This document shows positions 25,643 through 33,556 of a DNA stretch of 64,000 nucleotides, piece after piece (position 1 is the first letter of the stretch; each line of letters opens with the position of its first letter). A program made the translations under genes and the position numbers. The notes under the pieces were generated by a model. That model saw only the letters and a list, made by a program, of their open reading frames with translations. It did no database searches and was not told the origin of the DNA. The stretch comes from a bacterium (GTDB taxonomy: Bacteria > Elusimicrobiota > Elusimicrobia > UBA1565 > UBA9628). The stretch spans positions 1 through 64,000 of the forward strand of contig JAKAQO010000008.1 in NCBI GenBank assembly GCA_021822495.1, in the 5' to 3' direction.

Positions 25643-27552
25643 GGCGGCTTAAATTTGTTTTGGGATTGAGCCTTCTGGTCTTTTCCCGAGCGCCGCTTCG
25701 CGCCCAAATCCTCGGCGCGGCCTCGGGACAATTTCTCTCCCGCGGACCGGGCGCCTCCGCCGCCGCCTTGGCCGGCAGCGTCGTCTCCATCGTCAACGAC
25801 CCCACCGCCCTCTACTGGAACCCCGCCGGCATCGCCAACTCAAACGGCATGATCTCGGGCGAACATCTCTTCCTCGTCGGAGGAGCCCGCTACGATTTCA
25901 TGGGACTCACCGTCCCCTCGGACTTCGGCAGCTTCGGCCTCGGCGTCATCCAGCTCGCTCGCGACAATATCGTCGCCCGCTCCTCCATTGACGACCCGGG
26001 CTACGACATATCAAACACGCAATCAGACTACATGGCGGGTTTCGCGAAAAACCTGGGAGAACACTGGAGCGCCGGACTCTCCGCCAATGTCCTCGATTTC
26101 AACCTCGCCGGATACTCGGACCTCGGCTGGGGACTCAACGGCGGCGTCATGGGGCATTATCCCGCCAATGATTTCATGGGACTTAAACGCGCCGTCTGGC
26201 TCATGGGAGCCGACCTGGATAATTTTGTCCAACCTCAAATCAATCTGGCCGGAACGCCGGAAAATTATCCCACTTCGCTGCGCGCGGGCGGGGGACTCTC
26301 CTTTCAAGCCGACTCGAGAGCCGAGGCATCGGGCGTGATCAATCATGACCGGATCACCGTTCTCTTTTCAGTTCAGAAAAATATCAGCGGCGAAAATCTC
26401 TATCCCACCCAAGGGCTTAACGCCCTCGCCTTGGGCGTCGAGTACAACTACCAAAATATCCTTATCCTCCGCGCCGGATTTAACGGCGCCCTCACGGGCG
26501 GCATCGGACTTCAAACAGAGGACGATCGCTTCGAACTCGATTATTCCATCGAAAACGACCCCCTGGGTTTTAACAACCGCTTCACCCTCGCCTATCGCTT
26601 CTCCCAAGCCCCAAGCCCTGAAAAACGCCCGGAAATTTATCGCGAGATTGCCGATGAGGAATACGTACAGGCTAGAACCCGCGCTCAATCCCTGGCCAAA
26701 CGATTTTCCGCATCGGGACAAACTGATATGAGCCGCGAGGATTTTTCAAGGGCCAAATCCCTTCTTCGCCTCGCCTCTTTTCTTAACCCCGACAACGCGG
26801 CCATGAAAAAAGACTACCGCCAAGCTGAAACGGCCGAAAAAATAGAACGAGTCCAGCGCGATGAGGACCTCCTCGCTCGCGGATTGGACCCCCAAGAAAC
26901 CTATCAGGATTACGCCGCCGTCTTTGAACTCGCCTTCCTCAAACCCCAAGAGCAAAATAAGTGGCGAAAAACCCTGCGCCAAATCGCCTCAAACCTGGAC
27001 GCCGGAAAATGTTCCCTCATCTCGGGAGAACTTTTTGACGCCGAGGCCCCCAGGGCCCGGAGATGGGCAAGGCTGGGACTTCTCGAACAAGCCCTGAATC
27101 TGGCCACGGCGCTTAAAACCATCGCCACGCGTGGCGTCGCCGCGCCCGCAACCGCCGACGCCGCCGATAATCTCAGGCGCGAAATAGCGAACAAGGCCGC
27201 TTCGCTTCAAACAAGGTTTGATTGGCTGATTAAGGAATCCGGCGCCTCTCCCGATGCCGAGACGGCGAGAACGGCCTTGTCTGTCCTGCGCGCCTTCCCC
27301 AATGACGCCGGGGAAACCCGAAACGCCGAGCAAATCCTTGAACGCTATCAAAATCATCACCCCCTTTCCATCAGGGAAGGGTTCTACCTTAAGAAACTCT
27401 ATTACCTCGCCGCCATCGACTTTTCCGATAAGACGCCGGAAAAAAACGCCGAGGCGGAAAAATACTTGGACGAAATCTTGACCGATAATCCCGCCGATGA
27501 GAACTCTGGCGCGCTTCTCGGCGCCCTATCAAGGCGGGAGTCGAAACAATGA
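25639..27552 (+). CDS. PorV/UPF0164-type barrel with long C-terminal helical extension
   Basis: 637 residues. The N-terminal half is a PorV-like outer-membrane barrel: signal peptide to about 23, FLSRGPGASAAALAGSVVSIVNDPTA with YWNPAGIA, then alternating beta strands ending near FTLAYRFS (about 325). Unlike the other two PorV-like proteins here (331 and 341 residues), a further 300 residues follow. They are mainly helical and TPR-like (FSRAKSLLRLASFLNPDNAAMKKDY, KYLDEILTDNPADENSGALL). The gene overlaps both the surface protein before it and the VirB2-like pilin after it by four bases. Inferred role: outer-membrane partner that exports or anchors the surface protein. The helical tail may add periplasmic contacts. 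Confidence 0.75.
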   Translation: MRRLKFVLGLSLLVFSRAPLRAQILGAASGQFLSRGPGASAAALAGSVVSIVNDPTALYWNPAGIANSNGMISGEHLFLVGGARYDFMGLTVPSDFGSFGLGVIQLARDNIVARSSIDDPGYDISNTQSDYMAGFAKNLGEHWSAGLSANVLDFNLAGYSDLGWGLNGGVMGHYPANDFMGLKRAVWLMGADLDNFVQPQINLAGTPENYPTSLRAGGGLSFQADSRAEASGVINHDRITVLFSVQKNISGENLYPTQGLNALALGVEYNYQNILILRAGFNGALTGGIGLQTEDDRFELDYSIENDPLGFNNRFTLAYRFSQAPSPEKRPEIYREIADEEYVQARTRAQSLAKRFSASGQTDMSREDFSRAKSLLRLASFLNPDNAAMKKDYRQAETAEKIERVQRDEDLLARGLDPQETYQDYAAVFELAFLKPQEQNKWRKTLRQIASNLDAGKCSLISGELFDAEAPRARRWARLGLLEQALNLATALKTIATRGVAAPATADAADNLRREIANKAASLQTRFDWLIKESGASPDAETARTALSVLRAFPNDAGETRNAEQILERYQNHHPLSIREGFYLKKLYYLAAIDFSDKTPEKNAEAEKYLDEILTDNPADENSGALLGALSRRESKQ

Positions 27553-27881
27553 AAAAGGAGAACAACGAAACAATGAAAAAGAAAACGCGAAATAGTCTGC
27601 TGGCGGCGGGAACGGCCTTGATGACGGCCGCACCCGCCTTTTCACAAGTCGTCATGGGAAACCAGGCCCAGGTGGGAACCTTCCTCACCTCGGCCTCGAA
27701 CTGGCTGGTGACGATCCTCGGACCCGGGGTCTTCATGATCGGCGTCATCATGGTCGGCATCAGCCTCGCCATGGGAGATCAAGACGCCATGCGGCGAGGC
27801 TTCTATGTCATCGGCGGAGGAGCCTTGATATTTCTCTCAAGCTCGGTCGTCAGCCTCATCCAATCGCTCGCGGGGCAATGA
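27549..27881 (+). CDS. VirB2/TrbC-like conjugative pilin
   Basis: 110 residues with the expected pilin layout: a long basic leader and signal-like segment (NSLLAAGTALMTAAPAFSQ), a short periplasmic part, then two membrane helices (WLVTILGPGVFMIGVIMVGISLAM and YVIGGGALIFLSSSVVSLI) separated by a short polar loop (GDQDAMRRG). VirB2-type pilins form the shaft of the transfer pilus. ATG 27549 overlaps the previous stop and has GGGAG eight bases upstream; an internal ATG at 27573 is possible. Position before ssb and the VirB3/VirB4 genes supports the call. Confidence 0.75.
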   Translation: MKKENNETMKKKTRNSLLAAGTALMTAAPAFSQVVMGNQAQVGTFLTSASNWLVTILGPGVFMIGVIMVGISLAMGDQDAMRRGFYVIGGGALIFLSSSVVSLIQSLAGQ

Positions 27882-27957
27882 GATGAGCCTGGACTCGGCG
27901 TCAACGGCCGCTGAACTCGCGCCGGAATGTCTATCCAACATCAAACGGAGGTTTACA

Positions 27958-28467
27958 ATGTCAAAACAAATGGAGAATCAAGAAAATCAAAAGGGGGGAG
28001 AGAAATCTTGCCAAGACTTCGGGCTCCTCAACCCGCAATCTGGAGGAACGCTCCGGAATCTTCCCGAACTAAACGAAGTGGCCTTGGCCGGCCGGCTCGT
28101 CAACGCCCCGACAGTCAAGGACTTCGGCGAGGATAAGCTGCGGGCGCAGTTCATCCTCGGCGTGCCCAAACCCCGCCGCGAGGGCGTGGAAAAGCCCATC
28201 GGCGTCAGGGCGATGGACTTTGTCGTCGTCACCGCCTGGCGAACCATGGCGCGGGAATGCGCCAAGCTCAGGAAGGGCGACGGCATCCAAATCCAAGGCC
28301 GTCTGAGGAGCTGGAAAGACGAGCATGACCGCGAGGCGTCCGGACGCGCGCGCTTCCGCTTGAACGTAGAAGCCGACATGCTCCAAATCCTCGACCGCGG
28401 ACTTCTCCAGCCCGCTCATCCGTCGCCTCAAACCGGAAAAACCGATGAGGGGGAGGAAATCGCCTAG
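27958..28467 (+). CDS. ssb: Single-stranded DNA-binding protein of the element
   Basis: About 169 residues with an OB fold: LPELNEVALAGRLVNAPTVK, an inner strand with FILGVPKP, DFVVVTAWRTMARECAKLRKGDGIQIQGRLRSW and a closing strand RFRLNVEADMLQIL. This is the canonical SSB order (N-x-V-x-L-x-G-R-L, then V-x-W-x-x-x-A-x-x-x-x-K-G). Start at 27958 is fixed by CGGAGG seven bases upstream; an upstream in-frame extension to 27883 lacks a ribosome site. Element-borne SSBs protect the transferred single strand. The usual acidic DDDIPF tail is absent; the end is DEGEEIA. Confidence 0.85.
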   Translation: MSKQMENQENQKGGEKSCQDFGLLNPQSGGTLRNLPELNEVALAGRLVNAPTVKDFGEDKLRAQFILGVPKPRREGVEKPIGVRAMDFVVVTAWRTMARECAKLRKGDGIQIQGRLRSWKDEHDREASGRARFRLNVEADMLQILDRGLLQPAHPSPQTGKTDEGEEIA

Positions 28468-28474
28468 GTTAAAA

Positions 28475-28521
28475 CGCCCCGGCCCCGGCGGAGATGCCCG
28501 CCGCTGGGACGGGGCGCCAAG
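28475..28521. repeat. GC-rich hairpin with a 21-bp repeat copy between ssb and virB3
   Basis: CGCCCCG (28475-28481) pairs with CGGGGCG (28510-28516) and CGGCGG (28486-28491) with CCGCCG (28498-28503), giving a strong stem-loop. Bases 28501-28521 match the 21-bp repeat unit at about 18 of 21 positions, so a repeat copy forms the right half. No T-run follows, so it is more likely an RNA-stability or attenuator element than a terminator. Confidence 0.6.
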
Positions 28522-28551
28522 ACCCTAAAAGAATAAGGCGACAGAAAAAAT

Positions 28552-28890
28552 ATGCAGCCCGTCAAAATCCACGCCCATATCAACGCCCCCGATCAAATCC
28601 TCGGTCTTGAACTCGCCGATGGAGCCGTTATTCTCCTAGTCTTCTTTTTGACTTTTCTCTTTAACAGAAGGGGCTTGTTTCTCAACCTCCTCATCCTGGC
28701 TCTGGTCTATTTCGCCCTGCGCCTCTTAAAACGCGGAAAACCAAGCGGCTATCTCCTCGTCCTCTTTAGGTTCCTTCTCCTCAGCCGATTTAGACGATTG
28801 CCGGAACCGGAGGAGGAAGAGGGAATCCTTGTTTCGCAGCCCGATGAACGCCTTGCCGCGCGCGGCCTCAGGGGAAATACTGGTCCATGA
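28552..28890 (+). CDS. VirB3/TraL-like inner-membrane protein
   Basis: 112 residues: short polar N-terminus, two adjacent membrane segments (ADGAVILLVFFLTFLF and LFLNLLILALVYFALRLL), a positively charged KRGKPSGYLLVLFRF segment and an acidic tail. This matches the VirB3/TraL layout (two helices, then K-R-G-x-x-x-G-F/Y-L-x-x-L). It sits between ssb and the VirB4-type ATPase, the classic place for VirB3. The 3' end overlaps tail-to-tail with the antisense PIN toxin by 23 bases. AAGGCG upstream is a weak ribosome site. Confidence 0.6.
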   Translation: MQPVKIHAHINAPDQILGLELADGAVILLVFFLTFLFNRRGLFLNLLILALVYFALRLLKRGKPSGYLLVLFRFLLLSRFRRLPEPEEEEGILVSQPDERLAARGLRGNTGP

Positions 28891-29278
28891 ACTCGCGGGG
28901 AGTGAGGATTTCGATGCCCTCGAAAAAATTAAGCGGCCGGATATGCTTTAAATCTCCGGTCACCAAAATATCCGCCTTGGCCTCCACCGCGCATTCCAAA
29001 ATGCGGTTGTCGGCCTCATCTTTCTTGACAGCGCTAAGTCTGATCCGGGGGTGGACCATTTTAGCGATCGCCATAATCGCGCTCACAGTCTCGCGGATTT
29101 TATCCTCAGAGAATCCGATTTTAGGCCTCGATAAAACTACTTCCAACTCAGAGAGAATAAGCGGCGATACGACAAGGTCGAATTTCCCATCAGCCGCGAG
29201 GAAAAGAACCTCCGCCGACGCGCCGCGCGGCTTAATGGCGGCGGAAACAAAGACGTTGGTGTCTAAAACAACCCTCAC
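28868..29278 (-). CDS. PIN-domain toxin of a toxin-antitoxin module
   Basis: About 136 residues of the PIN ribonuclease fold: VRVVLDTNVFVSA (first catalytic Asp), LILSELEVVLSRPKI (catalytic Glu), KKDEADNRILECAVEAKAD (Asp pair) and ILVTGDLKHI (last Asp). The acidic tetrad is complete, so it should be an active RNase. The GTG start at 29278 gives the usual family N-terminus (M-R-V-V-L-D-T-N) and lies just after the antitoxin stop; an ATG at 29314 overlapping the antitoxin is an alternative. The module is antisense inside the conjugation operon, which suggests later insertion or a maintenance role. Confidence 0.85.
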   Translation of the reverse strand: MRVVLDTNVFVSAAIKPRGASAEVLFLAADGKFDLVVSPLILSELEVVLSRPKIGFSEDKIRETVSAIMAIAKMVHPRIRLSAVKKDEADNRILECAVEAKADILVTGDLKHIRPLNFFEGIEILTPREFMDQYFP

Positions 29279-29285
29279 AGGCTGT

Positions 29286-29555
29286 TTAAGCTCGCCCAAA
29301 ACCTCGCGCGGCATGCCTCGAATGACGAACTTCCTCGACAATGCCCTCGATGTCTTTCTCCTTGAGACCCGTCCTTCTCGCCTGTTTGATCCCATAGGTC
29401 TGGATGGCTTCCCAGCGCCGTTTCCACAAAAAAGCCCTCAAGGCATCGCGAAACAGTTCCGAACGGCTTCGCCCCTCGTCCTTGGAGATTTTATCGGCCA
29501 TCCGAAGAAGTTTGGGCGGCAAGGTGATTGTGATAGGTTGAGAGATTCGATTCAT
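29286..29555 (-). CDS. Ribbon-helix-helix antitoxin paired with PIN toxin
   Basis: 89 residues. The N-terminus SQPITITLPPKLLRMADKIS and RSRSELFRDALRAFLW form a ribbon-helix-helix DNA-binding motif (beta strand T-I-T-L-P followed by two helices). The C-terminal part (IEGIVEEVRHSRHAARG) would bind the toxin. AGGAGG lies seven bases before the ATG. Directly upstream are two direct 10-bp repeats and a TATAAT box, consistent with autorepression by the antitoxin or the complex. It ends eight bases before the toxin GTG. Confidence 0.85.
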   Translation of the reverse strand: MNRISQPITITLPPKLLRMADKISKDEGRSRSELFRDALRAFLWKRRWEAIQTYGIKQARRTGLKEKDIEGIVEEVRHSRHAARGFGRA

Positions 29556-29568
29556 AATATCCTCCTGA

Positions 29569-29597
29569 GTATGCCATTGTATGACACTATAATTATA
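29569..29597 (-). promoter_or_regulatory. Promoter/operator of the PIN toxin-antitoxin module
   Basis: Minus strand: TATAAT at 29597-29592, about 37 bases before the antitoxin ATG, with a weak TGGCAA 17 bases further upstream. Between promoter and start codon, GTATGCCATT and GTATGACACT (29569-29588 on plus) are tandem 10-bp direct repeats, the spacing at which ribbon-helix-helix dimers bind side by side. Confidence 0.45.
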
Positions 29598-29656
29598 CCA
29601 GGTTTACCCATCATTTGCCAGAGGGAACAATTCAATTTCCTGGAGAGTCAAAATCC

Positions 29657-32104
29657 ATGAACCGAATCGAACTCAAGCTGACTAAACTTAGAAACGTTCT
29701 CCACGCGCCGAAGGTTCCAAGCCTGGCGCAATATCTCAATCTCCTCGCGATTGAAGAAGGCGTTCTGATCGGCGTTGACCTGGAATTTTCAAGCGTCTAT
29801 GAAGTGGAGCCCATCTCGGTTGAGCTCATGGACCCCCCCGCGCTTGAACTCTTCAGCTCGCGAATGCAAACGCTTCTCAACAGTCTTCCCCCAGAAACCG
29901 CCGTTCAATTCATCGTCCAAATCCGCCACGGTGACCCCGACGCCATCCAGAAATTCAGGAAAGAGACGCTTAAAAATAACCCGGACGAACTCTCCCGCCT
30001 CATCTTGAACAAAAAATGCGAGGCCCTCCAAAATAAATTCATCCAGCGACGCAGACATCTTCTCTTCGCCACCACCAAACCCAAGGACGGAAAACTCCCC
30101 ATGACCTCGATTCTCCCCGTCTACTGGCGGCCCGCTAAAGAAGCCGCGCTCGCCTTCCACGAACTTCGCCGCCGCGAACACGCGGTCCTCGAACAGACCC
30201 TCGAGGAACGCCTGCAAAACGCGGGAATCAAATTTAGGAAGCTTTCCTCCCAAGAGGTTTTGGACCTGGTCTTTGAACGCCTCAACCCGGAACGCCCCTT
30301 TCCCATGAAGCTTGAGTCCCTTAATCCCCATCAAAGCCTGCGCGGCCAGATTCTGTTTAACGCACTCAAGGAGGACTTTGACCGCCTCCAGGTCGGAGGC
30401 TCGTGTTTTAGGGGGCTGAGCCTGTTAAGCCTCCCCGAGGCCGCGCATCCCTTTTACGCCCAACGCCTCCTCGACAGCCTCTGGCCCGATTGCGACCTCA
30501 TCCTCAATGTCCATCCCCTGAACACCGAGACTGCCATCTCAAGGCTTAAGCTCAAAAACAATATCAGCCGCGCCCTCCTTTTGCCGGGACTCGGCAAAAA
30601 TTACGAGGCCGAGCAAAAGCATCTCGAACTTGACGAACTCATCACCGATATCCGCTCCTCATCCCAAAGACTTTTTGAGTTTTCTCTCTCGGTCCTCATC
30701 AAGGGAAAGAGCCCGGGGGAACTCGAGGATAAAACCCTTCCCGTTTTGGGCGCCTTTCATGATTTTGCCTCATCCCAAGCCGCTTCCGACGACATGAATC
30801 ATTCCCGCATCTTCCTCCAATCCATCCCCGGACACTCCGGCCTCGTCGGTCGCAGGTTTTTCATCCAGACCCACGCGCTTTCAGCCCTCTTGCCCCTGTC
30901 GGGTTCCTGGAAAGGCTCCCAATCGAAGAAATTCCTCGTCGAAACTCCACTGGGAGAGCTGGTGGGATTGAATCCCTTCGACTCGGAGCTCCCGGCCAAG
31001 CACGGAATTGTCCTCGGAACCACGGGCTCCGGAAAAAGCTTCTCGACCAATTACCTCCTTAGCGGTTTTCTGTCCGAGTCCCAGGACAACCACGTCATCA
31101 TCATTGACGTGGGCGGCTCCTACCGCAAGCTCGCCTCCATTTTTTCGGGGGATTATTTGGAGGTCAGCCTTTCCGAACGCTACGGCTTCAACCCCTTTCC
31201 GCCCAAAGAGCAGATCGCCCCCGAGGGAAATTTCGACGACGACGCCGTGGCCTATCTCTCCCTTTTGATTTCCCGCATGTGTCTGAGCGGCAAGGCCGCC
31301 GCCTCGGTCCATGAAAAAGGATTTTTAGAGCGCGCCATTAAAGACGCCTACTCCCAAAAAGACGAGGTCCTTCTCTCGGATATCCGGGAAGAACTCCTCA
31401 AGGCTTCCGGTTCTCGGCCCTCCGCCAAGGCCTATTACGATTCCCTTGAACTCTGGACCGATGGGATGTACGGCCGGCTGTTTAACCGGAAGGGAAATCT
31501 CGATTCGAAAAAACGCTTGGTCGTCTTCGATCTCCAAAACCTCGACCATCACCCGGACCTCCAGAGCGTTTATTTCTTCGTCATCCGTTCGATGATCTGG
31601 GGAAAACTCTCGAACCGCGCCTTGAAAAAGATCATCGTCATCGACGAGGGGTGGAAATTCTTTGACGACGAGGTGGGCTCGGAACTGGTCCAGAACCTCT
31701 ACCGCACGGCCCGCAAATTTAACGGCGCGGTCCTCTCCATATCCCAATCGCCAAAAGACTTCCTGGACACCAAGGCCGCCCCCGCCATCATCGCCAACTC
31801 CTACGTGAAGTATATTCTCAAGCTCTCCAAGGGACATGAGCTCCTTAAACATTTCGATCTCAATCCAAGCGAGGAGGCGGCGGTCAAAAATTTACAGTCC
31901 AAGCACAAGGTCTTTAGCGACCTCTTCGTCAAGTTCGGAGCGCATGGCCTGGTCGCGCGCATCGAGCCCGGACCCCTCGATTACTGGATTTGCACCACCG
32001 ACGCTTCCGACCACGTCAGGGAAAACGCGCTCAGAAACAAACGCCCCGAACTCTCGGAAACGGAACTATTGCTGAAGCTAGCGGGAGGGGAAAATGAGAA
32101 TTAA
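29657..32104 (+). CDS. VirB4/TraC-type type IV secretion ATPase
   Basis: About 815 residues. The N-terminal half is the CagE/TrbE/VirB4-like domain and the C-terminal half an AAA ATPase: Walker A VLGTTGSGKSFSTN (about 455), Walker B KKIIVIDEGWKFF (about 660), then SQSPKDFLDTKAAPAIIANS. The FNPFPP and VFDLQNL segments are also typical of TraC. It powers pilus assembly and substrate transfer at the inner membrane. ATG 29657 is preferred over an upstream TTG at 29615 because GGAGAG lies about ten bases before it. It is full length and follows VirB3, apart from the antisense toxin-antitoxin insertion. The most confident core gene of the element. Confidence 0.9.
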   Translation: MNRIELKLTKLRNVLHAPKVPSLAQYLNLLAIEEGVLIGVDLEFSSVYEVEPISVELMDPPALELFSSRMQTLLNSLPPETAVQFIVQIRHGDPDAIQKFRKETLKNNPDELSRLILNKKCEALQNKFIQRRRHLLFATTKPKDGKLPMTSILPVYWRPAKEAALAFHELRRREHAVLEQTLEERLQNAGIKFRKLSSQEVLDLVFERLNPERPFPMKLESLNPHQSLRGQILFNALKEDFDRLQVGGSCFRGLSLLSLPEAAHPFYAQRLLDSLWPDCDLILNVHPLNTETAISRLKLKNNISRALLLPGLGKNYEAEQKHLELDELITDIRSSSQRLFEFSLSVLIKGKSPGELEDKTLPVLGAFHDFASSQAASDDMNHSRIFLQSIPGHSGLVGRRFFIQTHALSALLPLSGSWKGSQSKKFLVETPLGELVGLNPFDSELPAKHGIVLGTTGSGKSFSTNYLLSGFLSESQDNHVIIIDVGGSYRKLASIFSGDYLEVSLSERYGFNPFPPKEQIAPEGNFDDDAVAYLSLLISRMCLSGKAAASVHEKGFLERAIKDAYSQKDEVLLSDIREELLKASGSRPSAKAYYDSLELWTDGMYGRLFNRKGNLDSKKRLVVFDLQNLDHHPDLQSVYFFVIRSMIWGKLSNRALKKIIVIDEGWKFFDDEVGSELVQNLYRTARKFNGAVLSISQSPKDFLDTKAAPAIIANSYVKYILKLSKGHELLKHFDLNPSEEAAVKNLQSKHKVFSDLFVKFGAHGLVARIEPGPLDYWICTTDASDHVRENALRNKRPELSETELLLKLAGGENEN

Positions 32105-32111
32105 CGGCGAG

Positions 32112-32372
32112 CTAGGGCTTGCGGTAGGCGTTTTGGTGAGACCCGATATTGCGCAGACACACGCCGCCGTCGATCCATTGAAAGGTGAGGCGATAGTTCA
32201 CGTCCACCCGCGCCGACCAGATATCGCGCCTAAAGTCTATCTTCTCGACATGAAGAGACGGATGCCGAGGATCGCGCTCAAAGAGAAGAATCGCCTTATC
32301 CGCCTTGCGGCGAACGGGCTCGGGCAGAGCCTGGTATGCCCGCTTAAAGCGCTCGGTGCGCTCGAAAATCAA
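32112..32372 (-). CDS. RelE/ParE-type toxin
   Basis: 86 residues: FERTERFKRAYQALPEPVRRKADKAI, a central RHPSLHVEKI, DIWSARVDVNYRLTFQW and a final strand CLRNIGSHQNAYRK. These are hallmarks of RelE/ParE-type toxins (S-x-R-x-x-x-x-Y-R-x-x-F and a C-terminal G-x-H-x-x-Y). It probably cleaves ribosome-bound mRNA or poisons gyrase. It overlaps the antitoxin stop by four bases (ATGA) and lies antisense just after virB4, ending eight bases from its stop. The catalytic residues of RelE cannot be confirmed by eye, but the C-terminal His/Tyr pair is present. Confidence 0.8.
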   Translation of the reverse strand: MIFERTERFKRAYQALPEPVRRKADKAILLFERDPRHPSLHVEKIDFRRDIWSARVDVNYRLTFQWIDGGVCLRNIGSHQNAYRKP

Positions 32373-32734
32373 CGGCGGAGATCCTTAAGAAGCTCGCGCG
32401 CCGATTTAAAGGACTTTTTGCGCCCCGCCGATAAGTCCCGATCCGCCGCCCGCTCGGACTTGCGCCAAGAAGCGCTCCAAAACCAGGGATTTTTTTCCCG
32501 GCTCTCGCGATCGAGCTTTTCGCGCGCCTTCTCCAAAAGCCCCGAATCCTTAAGCTCTTCCAGAATTTCCAATATCTCCAAATACTGCTTGTCCGGCAAA
32601 ATGGCGAGAACCGGCTTATTGCGAAGCATGACCCGATATGGGCGAGCGCCGCGGCGCATGATGCGGTCCAGGTTGAGGCGCAGCTCCTTGGCCCCGATAT
32701 ACTCCGTCGCCTTGAGAAGGCTTACGACATTCAT
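32369..32734 (-). CDS. Phd/YefM-like antitoxin paired with RelE-type toxin
   Basis: 121 residues. MNVVSLLKATEYIGAKELRLNLDRIM, then RPYRVMLRNKPVLAILPD, is a Phd/YefM-type N-terminal DNA-binding fold (the A-x-x-x-R-x-N-L and P-V-x-V-x-x-x pattern). The C-terminal half is long, basic and helical. The start at 32734 has GGAGGG six bases upstream; a longer frame to 32803 has none. The upstream region contains GTTAAC (32754-32759) within a larger A/T palindrome, a candidate operator. With the PIN module this makes two antisense toxin-antitoxin pairs flanking virB4. Confidence 0.75.
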   Translation of the reverse strand: MNVVSLLKATEYIGAKELRLNLDRIMRRGARPYRVMLRNKPVLAILPDKQYLEILEILEELKDSGLLEKAREKLDRESREKNPWFWSASWRKSERAADRDLSAGRKKSFKSARELLKDLRR

Positions 32735-32842
32735 GGAATCCCTCCAATTTAAAGTTAACCTTAAAGACAATAATAGTTTAACTCCAATATCATGCCCTGT
32801 CAAGGGCGCCCGAAATTACAAACAGCAAAACAGGAGAAACTC

Positions 32843-33556
32843 ATGAAACAAACCGCGTTCTTTTCACTACTGCTTATCCTATTCGCCGCGCCCGCGCGCG
32901 CCCAGTTCCTGGTGGGGTCCGCCGTCAGCGGAATGCAGTATGCCCAGGAAAAGGCCTATGAGGCCTTCATGAAAATCCAGATCATCCAGGAACTCGAGAT
33001 TCTCCGCCAAAACTATACCGCCTCGGTCAATTACTACAACCAGTTCAAGCAGCTGAACTCGGGGAAGGGCTTTTTGTTCAACCTCTCCCAACAGTTTAAG
33101 ACCGCCGAGAACGCCGACATCGCCCAGATGAAGTGGCAACTCCTTGATTCCTATAACGGAAATACCGCGACCGACCGCTTCGTCGAACAGGCCAATGAGA
33201 CCGTTTATAACGACATGGCCTATGCGGGAAACGAAGCGGCCAATCTCATCTCGAATAAAAAAACGGCCCGTCAGCTCGCCCAAAACGCCGGAAATTTGTC
33301 TCCCAAGGACGCCGCCAATCTCACCGCCAAATCGCAAAGCCTCGAACTTCAAATGCTCCTTCAGCTTCACGAAGACAATCTGCGCCTCATTGAGCTTGCC
33401 TCGATACAGACATTAGGACAAAACCAGCGCGGCAAAGGAGAACTCAACATGATCCAAAACATCAAGGCCGGACTTAAAAAGCGCTTCCCCAACGCTCAAA
33501 TCGGCGGGGGCGCCCAGCCCCTGGGCGGGGGCGCCCAGCCGCTGGGAGGAAATTAA
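32843..33556 (+). CDS. VirB5/TrbJ-like periplasmic conjugation protein
   Basis: About 237 residues. A signal peptide (FFSLLLILFAAPARAQF) is followed by long amphipathic helices (EKAYEAFMKIQIIQELEIL, KSQSLELQMLLQLHEDNLRLIEL), the layout of VirB5/TrbJ proteins that sit at the pilus tip or base. AGGAGA lies six bases before ATG 32843. The C-terminus is extended by two 21-bp repeat units read as GGGAQPLGGGAQPLGGN, ending exactly at the stop codon. Family identity rests on position between VirB4 and VirB6 and on helical layout rather than a sharp motif. Confidence 0.6.
   Translation: MKQTAFFSLLLILFAAPARAQFLVGSAVSGMQYAQEKAYEAFMKIQIIQELEILRQNYTASVNYYNQFKQLNSGKGFLFNLSQQFKTAENADIAQMKWQLLDSYNGNTATDRFVEQANETVYNDMAYAGNEAANLISNKKTARQLAQNAGNLSPKDAANLTAKSQSLELQMLLQLHEDNLRLIELASIQTLGQNQRGKGELNMIQNIKAGLKKRFPNAQIGGGAQPLGGGAQPLGGN
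33502..33550. repeat. Two 21-bp units at the VirB5-like 3' end
   Basis: Two near-perfect tandem units (GGCGGGGGCGCCCAGCCCCTG and GGCGGGGGCGCCCAGCCGCTG) followed by GGAGG. They encode GGGAQPLGGGAQPLGG. The trailing GGGAGG also lies nine bases before the virB6-like ATG and so serves as its ribosome-binding site. Confidence 0.8.

Noticed and set aside
27883..27957. Upstream extension of ssb
   Set aside because: It lacks a ribosome site and the residues are not part of the OB fold. CGGAGG before 27958 marks the start.
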